From: Planctomycetota bacterium
Lineage (GTDB): Bacteria > Planctomycetota > Phycisphaerae > WQYP01
DNA length: 64,000 nt
NCBI GenBank assembly: GCA_021818445.1
Contig: JAKAEB010000010.1
Span: 1 to 64,000 of the forward strand
Reading direction: 5' to 3'
The notes beneath the pieces were generated by a model. It had not been told where the DNA came from and ran no database searches. It saw nothing but the letters and a program-made list of their open reading frames with translations. A program made the translations under genes and the position numbers. Below are positions 1-8,911 of this stretch, one piece after another. Numbering within the stretch: the stretch's first letter is position 1; every line of letters begins with the position of its first letter.

Positions 1-240
1 GCCAAAACAAGAGGGTAGGTCTGCACCAAAGCGGTTTTGTGCACAAAAATGCCCTTGGCGCAACACCAACGCCATATTTAATAGTTATTTTCGCCAGAAA
101 TGCGACGAACTGCGAAAGTTGGGCTAAACTAAATTAACGGGTGCATCGTGATAATTGCCGATAACCGAGTATTGAAGAAGACCTCCGGCACCCGTGGTGT
201 GGAAGTGTAGCTGAAGATTGGTTAATCTACCTAATTACAT

Positions 241-1491
241 ATGACGAATAGTGATCCGAGTCTGCTATTTTTTGAAGTGCGAACCATCATTTGCATTATG
301 AGTGGGATCACGCTCCTGTTGGCCCTGACCCATCTTTATGCGTGGTTTCTCCGTCGCCGCGACCGGTGGTCGGCATTTTGGGGATTGGGAAATCTTTTAG
401 CTTCCATCGGCTTGGCGCTGGTGAGCCTGCGCGGATACATTCCCTACATCCTCACCATCTCCATTTCGCAGACCGCCATTGTTGCCGGAATCTTTTTGAA
501 CTGGCTTGGCCTTCGCTCATTCAATGAAAAGCCTCCGATTCGTCCATGGTGTTGGCTGCTGTTCCCCACCATCTTTGCCGCGCTTGAGATAAATTCGCCC
601 ATCAGCGACGCCATGTCTCACCGCATGACGCTCATTGCGTCGCTTCTAAGTGTCATTTCCATCCTGATAATCAATGAGCTGTTTGCCATTCAAAAATCGC
701 GAGGTTTGCAGATCACACGTTTTATCACGCTGCTTTTTGTCTTGTTTGTCCTGGGAAATATCGTAAGGGTAATTACCATGTGGGTGCACCCCGTACACCA
801 CCTGTCGCGCCTCCCGTCGCCTATCGTCGGTTTTACCCTCGCCGGTACACTCGCCCTTATGACGGCCTGGAATATGGGGTTTATGATGCTTTCGGCCGAA
901 CGATTGCAAAATGCCCTCATGCTTGCCGCCAACACCGATGGACTCACGGGTGTCATGAACCGGAACGCATTTGAGGCGGCCGTCCGGCGGCAACTTGCAG
1001 CCAATTTAAACCCCCGCAGTCGCTCCGCACGTTCCAGCCCACCGGCCAGCGTACCCATAGGTGAGGCGGGAGGGGCGATACTCCATGACGCCTTGTTGAC
1101 CATAGACATCGACGAATTCAAACAAGTTAACGATCAGTATGGACACGAAGCTGGCGATGCGCTGCTCCGCCTGTTCGCGGCCACCGCCCAGAATTCGCTT
1201 CGTTCAACCGATTGCCTCGGTCGGCGCGGTGGTGACGAATTTACCATTTTCCTCAAGGGTGTAGATGAAGCCGGTGCCACCCGTATCGCTGAACGCCTGC
1301 GCAAGAGTTTCACAAGCAGTTCGCAGCATGATCCGCAGATTGGGCGGCCGTCCACTTTAAGCATCGGCATCATGATGATACATGCGGACAATTCGTCGCT
1401 TGAAAGCCTCCTGGCACAGGCGGATGCCGCCATGTATCAGGCCAAAGGGCAGGGGAAAGACCGCGTGATGCTGGCCGGCAGCGGGGCCTGA
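241..1491 (+). CDS. Membrane-anchored diguanylate cyclase (GGDEF domain)
   Basis: N-terminal hydrophobic helices, then GGDEF domain with intact GRRGGDEF signature; RxxD (RSTD) five residues before GGDEF. Confidence 0.93.
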   Translation: MTNSDPSLLFFEVRTIICIMSGITLLLALTHLYAWFLRRRDRWSAFWGLGNLLASIGLALVSLRGYIPYILTISISQTAIVAGIFLNWLGLRSFNEKPPIRPWCWLLFPTIFAALEINSPISDAMSHRMTLIASLLSVISILIINELFAIQKSRGLQITRFITLLFVLFVLGNIVRVITMWVHPVHHLSRLPSPIVGFTLAGTLALMTAWNMGFMMLSAERLQNALMLAANTDGLTGVMNRNAFEAAVRRQLAANLNPRSRSARSSPPASVPIGEAGGAILHDALLTIDIDEFKQVNDQYGHEAGDALLRLFAATAQNSLRSTDCLGRRGGDEFTIFLKGVDEAGATRIAERLRKSFTSSSQHDPQIGRPSTLSIGIMMIHADNSSLESLLAQADAAMYQAKGQGKDRVMLAGSGA

Positions 1492-1556
1492 CAGGCGAGC
1501 GACGTCACCTCATCCTGCCACGTAAAAGGCGATGGTAAAGACAATCCACCCATTCT

Positions 1557-1880
1557 TCAGCGCGGCGGTGTCCATTGAAAATCGGCGTGCGGTGCCTTGC
1601 TCATAGCTCGGGCGGCTTGAAATAGACACTCCTGACATACCACTGCATGCGGATAGTCAGGGGTAGACCATCGCGGCAGGTGCCCCGGGATGTTGATCCG
1701 CAAACACAGGGTGCATTTGTATTTATCCGCGTGAATAGACGCCTCGTTCAAGGCTTTTTTCAAGCAATCGAGGCAAATAACAGACCCTTGATGCCCCTCA
1801 ATCATCGCGGCTTGGCCATCCCAGGGAGTGTGGCAAAAATCGCATAAAATTGAAACACCTTGGTCGGAATATTCTTGCAT
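1557..1880 (-). CDS. Small CxxC-rich (putative zinc-binding) hypothetical protein
   Basis: Four CxxC pairs: CDFC, CLDC, CTLC, CQEC; no overlapping better ORF. Confidence 0.6.
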   Translation of the reverse strand: MQEYSDQGVSILCDFCHTPWDGQAAMIEGHQGSVICLDCLKKALNEASIHADKYKCTLCLRINIPGHLPRWSTPDYPHAVVCQECLFQAARAMSKAPHADFQWTPPR

Positions 1881-1947
1881 TGATAAGCATCCACTGTAAA
1901 AACTCGCCCACCTATGCTAGCATGGACGAAAGCTGGAGGAAAATGAA

Positions 1948-2343
1948 TTGACAGCGACGAACACGTTTTCTACCACACTTGTAACCCCGGAAGCAGTCAT
2001 GCTGGAGACCGAGGCAAATTTTGCCGTTATTCCGGCCGACGACGGACAGATGGGCATTCTCAAAAACCGCGCACCCGTCATTACTCGCTTAACGCCCGGC
2101 GTGCTTAAAATTGAGACGCCCGGCGGCGTTTATCGTTATTTTGTTGGCGGCGGCTATGCGCAGTTGAAGAATAACCAACTCACCGTCATGGCGGAAGAGG
2201 CACTTCCAGAGGAAGCCATCAATGCCGACCGCATAGCCATGGAAGAATCACGTTTAACCCAAACCGATGCTCAGGACCTTGTTGCGGTAAAAATGGTGCA
2301 ACTGCGCATTGGTGCCATGCGAAAACTGATGGGTGGCGATTGA
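1948..2343 (+). CDS. atpC: F1F0 ATP synthase epsilon subunit
   Basis: TTG start; beta-sandwich motif LVTPEAVMLETEANFAVIPADDGQMGILKNRAPVITRLTPGVLKI typical of AtpC. Confidence 0.88.
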   Translation: MTATNTFSTTLVTPEAVMLETEANFAVIPADDGQMGILKNRAPVITRLTPGVLKIETPGGVYRYFVGGGYAQLKNNQLTVMAEEALPEEAINADRIAMEESRLTQTDAQDLVAVKMVQLRIGAMRKLMGGD

Positions 2344-2514
2344 CAGCGACGGATGCAGGCAGCCCCGTCCATGGATTATAATGGTGCCCAGAGGTGGCCC
2401 GGGCGTACCGCCGAAATAAAGTGTTACCTTATTGACGCCCGTGCCATCGGGCGTTAATTTGCGCTTTGGCCGCAGGATGATGGCTGCAGAAACGATTATC
2501 GCAAGGAGTGTGAC

Positions 2515-4143
2515 ATGCGAATGAAATCTCATATTAAACCGGTATTGGGGCTTTGTGTAACCGTTGCGTGTGTAACCATGGCTGCAGGGCCGCTCTGGGC
2601 CAGTTCCGACAATGCACCGGCAGTCAATGTCCCTGCGGCGTCGGCACCAACCACCAGTCCCGCGCCAACTACCGCGCCGGCCACCTTGCCCTCCGGTGGT
2701 TCCAGCAGCGGCTCGGCCGGGTCCGGTGTCGGCTCGTCAAGCGGTTCGTCTAACTCCTCCGGCTCGGCTGGCGCAAGCAGCGGCAGCGGATCCGCCGGTT
2801 CGTCAAACTCCGGCACCAAGTCTCCCTCATCTAAAAAATCGGCCGCGCACGCCAAGGCTGGCTCATCGCATCACGGCACGGCGCACAAGGCAGGCAGTGG
2901 TTCGGCATCGTCAACAGCATTCATAGGTGAAGTTTCCGCCAGCAATGTAAACGTGCGCAGCGGCCCGGGGCTTCGGTATTACGTGGTCGGACAACTCGCC
3001 AAAGGCGACCTCGTAAATGTGGTGAAAACCACCAAGGGCTGGGATGTTATCTCGGCACCGGCCGGCGCGCGGTGTTATGTCGCCAAGCAATTTGTAAAGC
3101 TCAACGCATCAGGCAGCCGTGGCACCATTACTTCTCACTTTGTTAATCTGCGGGCCGCCAGCGCACTTACACCGACCAGCGACTATGCGGTTGTCGGTAT
3201 GGCGCGGCGCGGGCAGCGTGTGTCGGTGGTGGGGCACTCCGGTATGTTTGATATTATTCGTGCCCCCATGCACACGCATTTTTATCTCTACGCGTCCTTT
3301 GTAAAGCCGGCCCCTGCGAATAGCACCTACATAAGCCCCCAATTACAGATGCCGTCCGGATTTAAGGGTGTGGCCATTGCCGGCCTTGCACCTTCATCGG
3401 TGGGGGCGACCCCAGCGTCGGCGGGCGGCAACTCGACTGCCGAAACGGGTGCTAATGCGCCGCCAGTGGCTGTGCCATTGCCCGGCGCGGGGACACAGGC
3501 CGCGCCATCCGTCGGCGGCAGCACAACGACGCCTCCCGCCAGTGCGGCTACAACCCCCGCGCCCATCGGCGCGATGACGCTTAAACCCGTGCCAACCTAT
3601 AACCCCAAGGTGTACAAGAAATTTTCAAACTTGGATAAAGCCTTGCTTGCGCAATTCAAAAAACCATTAATACAACGCAAACTCGGCAAGCTCAAGGGCG
3701 GCTTCCAGGATATCCTGAAAGAAAAAAATGTTCCTGCGTCGATCCGTTCAGCCACCAAGTTGCGCATCAAAGAGATCAATCGGATGATGGCAATCCAGGC
3801 CTTGGCGGCCGCGCCAATCGCAGAAACGCCGGTAACCGCCACCATCGCGCCTTACCAACAAAAGTGGGAACAGTCTAAAAAAATATTGGAAAAAAGCATC
3901 GCCACCGCTCCATTTGTTGCCAAAGGCCTGCTGGAGACCAGCCACACCACTCACCAATATGCCCTGCTGAACCCGCGCAGCGGTCGTGTGGTGGCTTACA
4001 TTCAGCCGCCAAAAGATATGGATCTTTCCAAATTGATTGGTTCCTACGTCGGCATTAAGGGGCTGGTGGTTAGTAAAACCGGTGCGTTCATACGCGTGAT
4101 CAAACCCAATTCGGCCACGTTGCTTCCCAATCCGAATCCATAA
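2515..4143 (+). CDS. Exported protein with Ser/Gly/Pro-rich linker and SH3b-like domains
   Basis: Signal peptide, low-complexity region, SH3b-like ASNVNVRSGPGLRYYVVGQLAKGDLVNVV. Confidence 0.7.
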   Translation: MRMKSHIKPVLGLCVTVACVTMAAGPLWASSDNAPAVNVPAASAPTTSPAPTTAPATLPSGGSSSGSAGSGVGSSSGSSNSSGSAGASSGSGSAGSSNSGTKSPSSKKSAAHAKAGSSHHGTAHKAGSGSASSTAFIGEVSASNVNVRSGPGLRYYVVGQLAKGDLVNVVKTTKGWDVISAPAGARCYVAKQFVKLNASGSRGTITSHFVNLRAASALTPTSDYAVVGMARRGQRVSVVGHSGMFDIIRAPMHTHFYLYASFVKPAPANSTYISPQLQMPSGFKGVAIAGLAPSSVGATPASAGGNSTAETGANAPPVAVPLPGAGTQAAPSVGGSTTTPPASAATTPAPIGAMTLKPVPTYNPKVYKKFSNLDKALLAQFKKPLIQRKLGKLKGGFQDILKEKNVPASIRSATKLRIKEINRMMAIQALAAAPIAETPVTATIAPYQQKWEQSKKILEKSIATAPFVAKGLLETSHTTHQYALLNPRSGRVVAYIQPPKDMDLSKLIGSYVGIKGLVVSKTGAFIRVIKPNSATLLPNPNP

Positions 4144-4177
4144 TACGCCGCCGCCTCTTTTTGATGGCTGACCGCGA

Positions 4178-5431
4178 ATGGTAGCGACTGCGTCTGTGCG
4201 GGTGGGGATACCAGGTTTTGTCTTTGCCTTCGCTGCCGATCATACGGCGGTTCCCTTTAGGAGTTACCCGTTGTCATCCAGTCCGGAATCTCATTTAATA
4301 TTTGATCCGAATACCATCATTGCCGATCGTGCCAGGGCGATTGATGCCTCCGGTATACGCAAGGTATTCGACATGGCCGCCAGTATGAAAGATCCCATCA
4401 ATCTTTCTATTGGTCAGCCTGATTTTGATGTGCCCGAGGCCATTAAGCAGCGGGCCATTCAAGCCATCGAACATGGCCGCAATCGCTACACACCCACGCA
4501 GGGCATTGCCGATCTGGTCGAGCCGATTCGGCATCAGGTGGAAAATGACACCGGTTGGAAGCAGCCCGGGATTATGGTTCTCTCCGGTACATCGGGCGGA
4601 ATTATGCTGGCCATGTTTGCCTGTCTGAATCCGGGGGATGAGGTTATCTTTCTCGACCCCTATTTTGTCATGTACAAACATCTCCCCAAGCTCGTCGGCG
4701 CTGTTCCCGTCAGTGTGGATAGCTACCCCGACTTTCGCTTGGACGCCAAAAAAATTCAAGCGGCCGTCACACCCCGCACACGAATGCTTGTGATATGCTC
4801 GCCCAACAACCCCACCGGCATGGCCTACACATCAGCCGAGCTTGAAGCCGTCGCGGCGGTTGCCAGACGCCATGGACTTCTGGTGCTGAGCGATGAAATT
4901 TATGATGCCTTCTGCTATCAGCCCCACGTCAGCATCGCGCCCATGCTGCCGGATCAGTGCCTTCTGCTTAAAGGATATTCTAAAACCTATGCGATGACCG
5001 GTTGGCGGCTGGGCTATGCCGCGGGGCCCAGGCCGATTATTGATCAAATGATTAAATTGCAGCAGTACACATTTGTCTGCGCGCCGTCACCGGCTCAGTA
5101 TGCCGCACTGGAATTGCTGCATTCCAATTCAGTCGACATGACGCCTCACATCGACGAATACCGCCGCCGCCGCGACCGCATGGTAGAAGGCCTTGGCGAC
5201 TTATATCCGGTCGGCAATCCGGGTGGGGCGTTTTATGTTTTCGCCAAGGCACCGGGCGGCTGGTCGGGCAATGAACTGGTGCGGCGGGCAATTAGTAAAA
5301 ATGTATTACTTATTCCCGGATCGGTCTTCAGCGATCGTGATACGCACTTCCGCATCAGCTATGCCGCATCACCTGCCCACATTGAAAAGGGCATTGCGGT
5401 GCTGCGCGAGTTGGCACAGGAAGCACAATGA
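4178..5431 (+). CDS. Class I/II pyridoxal-phosphate aminotransferase (aspartate aminotransferase family); true start probably downstream of 4178 (around 4272)
   Basis: NLSIGQPDFDVP, SPNNPTGMAY, LKGYSKTYAMTGWRLGY PLP-lysine motif. Confidence 0.92.
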   Translation: MVATASVRVGIPGFVFAFAADHTAVPFRSYPLSSSPESHLIFDPNTIIADRARAIDASGIRKVFDMAASMKDPINLSIGQPDFDVPEAIKQRAIQAIEHGRNRYTPTQGIADLVEPIRHQVENDTGWKQPGIMVLSGTSGGIMLAMFACLNPGDEVIFLDPYFVMYKHLPKLVGAVPVSVDSYPDFRLDAKKIQAAVTPRTRMLVICSPNNPTGMAYTSAELEAVAAVARRHGLLVLSDEIYDAFCYQPHVSIAPMLPDQCLLLKGYSKTYAMTGWRLGYAAGPRPIIDQMIKLQQYTFVCAPSPAQYAALELLHSNSVDMTPHIDEYRRRRDRMVEGLGDLYPVGNPGGAFYVFAKAPGGWSGNELVRRAISKNVLLIPGSVFSDRDTHFRISYAASPAHIEKGIAVLRELAQEAQ

Positions 5432-6642
5432 CAGGCGTCGCAATGATGCTATGGTCCATCATCGGACAACCGAAGGCATTGGGCCAACTTCAGCGGGCGC
5501 TGGCATCCGGTCGCCTGGCGTCCACCTGGATATTCCATGGCCCCATGGGCGTGGGCAAGTATCGGACGGCACTGGCGTTCGCCAAGTGTCAACTGTGTCC
5601 CAACCCGCTGCGCCGGGCCAATCGCGGCCCGATCCTCACATCATTGCCGGAAGATTTTCTGCTCGTGGAGCCTTGCAATCAATGCCCAGCATGCAAAGCG
5701 TGCGATGAACAGGTGCACCCCGATTTGCACCTGATCAATCGACAATTGGGCGGCGTATATGATCGCGGTGGGCGTTCCCGGCGCACCACGCTGGGTATCG
5801 ACATCATCCGCGGTGAAATGATCGGTGACGATTCCCCCGATCATCGCGTCGAGAGCAAACTTTATAAACATTCTCAATTGGGCCGCGGCAAATGGTTTAT
5901 CATCGACGAGGCCGACCTCATGCAGCCCGTGGCGCAAAATGCCCTGCTTAAAGCCCTGGAAGAACCCCCGCCCCTGACGTACATCGTCATGTGTACCGGC
6001 ACCGTAAGTGATTTAATATCCACCATTCGCAGTCGATCGCAGCAAGTGGCATTTCTGCCCCTTCCCTCCGACGTAGTGGTGCAGTACCTCGCCCAGGAGG
6101 GCTTCAGCACTCAAGACGCCGGGCTGCTGGCCCGGATTTCAGAAAACAGCCTCGGCCGAATTGCCTCATGGCGACGATCTGAAGCCTCCACAACATCGCG
6201 CAAAAAATCCAGCAAAACCTCATCCGAAGGCGACATCATTGCCGTTGCCAACCGTCTGGCGCATGCGATGGATCATTTATTACTCGGCCAGGCCGGTGCC
6301 GGCGATGTGGCGACCGTCATCAGTGAGGGAGCCGAGACCATGGCGGGGATATTCGTCGGCCATGATCCGTCCGCCAGCAAAGATCGCTCCACCCGGGACG
6401 GCGGGATTTTGATGTTTGCACTGATTGAACTGTGGCTTAGCGATCGATTGCGATCAGTCGTCGGCCGTAATGTAGAATTTGCAATGCCATCGACAGTGGG
6501 CGGCGTCGATTACGCCCGGGTCAAGCCGTGCATGGACATCTGCGCCGCGGCCGCCGGTCAACTTGATGCCAACGTCCATCAGCCCACCGCCATTATGAAT
6601 GCATGCGTTTCTATCGAGGCGGTGCTTCGAGGTGCCCTCTGA
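5428..6642 (+). CDS. holB: DNA polymerase III delta' subunit-like clamp-loader protein
   Basis: IIGQPKALGQLQRAL, GPMGVGKYRTALAFAK, Cys cluster CNQCPACKAC, WFIIDEADLMQPVAQNALLKALEEPP. Confidence 0.85.
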   Translation: MTGVAMMLWSIIGQPKALGQLQRALASGRLASTWIFHGPMGVGKYRTALAFAKCQLCPNPLRRANRGPILTSLPEDFLLVEPCNQCPACKACDEQVHPDLHLINRQLGGVYDRGGRSRRTTLGIDIIRGEMIGDDSPDHRVESKLYKHSQLGRGKWFIIDEADLMQPVAQNALLKALEEPPPLTYIVMCTGTVSDLISTIRSRSQQVAFLPLPSDVVVQYLAQEGFSTQDAGLLARISENSLGRIASWRRSEASTTSRKKSSKTSSEGDIIAVANRLAHAMDHLLLGQAGAGDVATVISEGAETMAGIFVGHDPSASKDRSTRDGGILMFALIELWLSDRLRSVVGRNVEFAMPSTVGGVDYARVKPCMDICAAAAGQLDANVHQPTAIMNACVSIEAVLRGAL

Positions 6643-6707
6643 TTGGCCTCTGTTTGCCACAAGCCTCGCAGTCGTCAACCCAATAAGGCAACCAACCTGT
6701 ACGGCAC

Positions 6708-7565
6708 CTAAAACAGTCTTAATTGTTCCCCCGGCAATGCCGCCCGCTCTACCGGTCTGAGCCAATCGGTGCGCTCAAATGGATGGGAAAGGGTCAGACG
6801 CATGTGTATGCGAGCATCGGCTGAAAATACCCGCGTGACAATTTCCGGACAGTTACATTGCCGACTGCGATGCAGCAGCACAACGTGTGATGGCAGCGGG
6901 GTGGCAGCGTCACGCGCCGCCGCATTAAACACACCTTGCACCAGCTCAAACGCCTGCGCATTGGATAAATGCCCCGCCCCGCCCATGATGCGGTGTTTAA
7001 GCCGTTGGGGACGCAGGCTGCTTAACTGCATATCCGGATCGTAGTTGCTCTCCACAGCCAGAATGGTGGTTCCCATGAAAAAATTAATCAGTGGTGCGGG
7101 CGCGTGCCCCAGATCGGTAGCATAGGCCAGCCGCTCCTTACCGCAATCAATCCGGTAGGCATGCGAACCCTGTTTATCATGTGCCACCCGCATGGTAACG
7201 CATCTTACGCCGGGCAACGGTTCAAAGGCGTCACCATTAAACAGCCGGATGTGCGGACGCAAATCGTCTAGCCTTTTGACGCGGCGAGCATGGGAGTGCA
7301 GTTCTGCCGCTTGATCCTCCGGACAATAAACCGTCATGCGGCCGGCGATGATCTGGTTAATCCAAGTCGGATTGAAATGGTCAACATCCAAATGCGTGAG
7401 ACAGATAGCCTTGATGTCCGCCGTCGAGACGCCCAAACCTGTCATCCGTTTGGCGGCGGCACGCGGGCCGATGCCGGCATCGATCAGCATCAAACCGCTC
7501 GGCGTACGTACCAGAGAGCAATTACCAGTTGATCCGCTGGCCAGAACGGAAAGCTCAAGCGACAT
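6708..7565 (-). CDS. MBL-fold metallo-hydrolase, WalJ/YycJ-like
   Basis: MSLELSVLASGSTGNCSLV start; LIDAGIGP; metal motif THLDVDH; ORF opens upstream to 7679. Confidence 0.8.
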   Translation of the reverse strand: MSLELSVLASGSTGNCSLVRTPSGLMLIDAGIGPRAAAKRMTGLGVSTADIKAICLTHLDVDHFNPTWINQIIAGRMTVYCPEDQAAELHSHARRVKRLDDLRPHIRLFNGDAFEPLPGVRCVTMRVAHDKQGSHAYRIDCGKERLAYATDLGHAPAPLINFFMGTTILAVESNYDPDMQLSSLRPQRLKHRIMGGAGHLSNAQAFELVQGVFNAAARDAATPLPSHVVLLHRSRQCNCPEIVTRVFSADARIHMRLTLSHPFERTDWLRPVERAALPGEQLRLF

Positions 7566-7754
7566 ATGTGGCCACCCGGTGTGTAACGTTGCTATCGCCT
7601 TTCCTACGCATCGGCCAAAGTTTAGCCGTTGATGAACAGGCAGCCAAGCGCCTCGCAACGCCCCAACTGTAAAATGCACACGGCAACCGCCTGCGATCCG
7701 GCAGGATTACACGGCCCCATGCTTGTCCCGGCGCGTTTCAATTCAATGAAAATC

Positions 7755-8190
7755 CCCCGAGTTCTTGGCGCTCTCGGCGGTGCAAATAGTTACCCTGATT
7801 CACCGCTAAGGGCGCGGAGGACGCCAAGAAACGCCAAGCATATTGGATATGGGCCTGCCCAATCGTCATGATGCGGCCAGTATTGCGCGATTGACCCAGT
7901 GAAACAACCTCTGTGGCTCCTTTTCTCTGCGCGCTAAAAACAACAAACATCATCATGCCATCGGCATGATACATTATTTCACACAGAGAGGTTTTTATAT
8001 CTCGCACAGAGCCGCGGAGCCACGGAGAGAATTGGAAACTACGAAATAATCAGATTCGCAGGTCTTTGCGCTTTTGGAACCCTCGGCGGTGCAAACTCGT
8101 TTCCCTCACCGCGAGGTTCGCAAAGTTAACAGTGGAAATATTCGGTATGGGAACGGCCCAGCGAGCCGCCGGGCTTGTCCCGGCGGGCAA
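7755..8190. repeat. Cluster of degenerate palindromic intergenic repeats
   Basis: CTCGGCGGTGCAAA at 7773-7786 and 8082-8095; inverted GTGGCTCC (7913-7920)/GGAGCCAC (8016-8023); hairpin ATCATGCC-ATC-GGCATGAT 7952-7970. Confidence 0.7.
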
Positions 8191-8290
8191 ACCAATAACG
8201 CATTCGTGTGCGAAATATCGCTGCGCCCTCCTTGCACGCCCCACCCCCGCGCGTTATGTTGCCGATTGTTGATTCCAGTTTTGAGGCCGA

Positions 8291-8911
8291 TTGATGGTCG
8301 CAATTGCTGAAAATAAAATTCCAACGGGCGGCAGCAGATGCAACGCCGATGCCGAAACGCAGAATTATTATGTGCGGAACCGGTATTACTTGCCGACATT
8401 AGGCCGCTGGCTTACCCGCGACCCGATCGGTTACCAAGGCGGAATCAACCTTTACGAATACGTCCAAAGCAGCCCGGTGGCGAATGTGGATGCGGAGGGG
8501 TTGAGCATCGGGACCGGTCTCATGGTCATGGCGGAACCCATCAATGTCTCAGCGATCTCGCGCGGCGTGGCGAACACCCTAGAGGCACCCTTCAAATGGA
8601 TCGGCGGCGTCGTCAACGCGGCGGCGAGCTGGCTTTACGCGGGAAAGATGGCGCAGGTGAACGGCCGGGCGCAAAGTAATTATTACCAACAAATATACGA
8701 CGGAAAGATACCTGCAAACGTGACAGCTGGGTCGCCCGAACAGAGGGAAAACTTCGTAAATGGCTCTCACGCAGCGGCCAAATGTGCTATCACCCCGGGC
8801 ACCGGTGCGAGCGGTTACGCAGACCCAGACATTGGCCCCGTTGTGCACCCCGAGGACTACCCAAAATCGGTCGCAAAGGAGGTGGTGAAGAAGGTTATTG
8901 GTGAACCTTGA
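8291..8911 (+). CDS. Orphan RHS C-terminal fragment: RHS core-associated end plus variable C-terminal tip
   Basis: DAETQNYYVRNRYYLPTLGRWLTRDPIGYQGGINLYEYVQSSPVANVDAEGL is the RHS-repeat-associated core signature; no upstream RHS repeats. Confidence 0.85.
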   Translation: MMVAIAENKIPTGGSRCNADAETQNYYVRNRYYLPTLGRWLTRDPIGYQGGINLYEYVQSSPVANVDAEGLSIGTGLMVMAEPINVSAISRGVANTLEAPFKWIGGVVNAAASWLYAGKMAQVNGRAQSNYYQQIYDGKIPANVTAGSPEQRENFVNGSHAAAKCAITPGTGASGYADPDIGPVVHPEDYPKSVAKEVVKKVIGEP

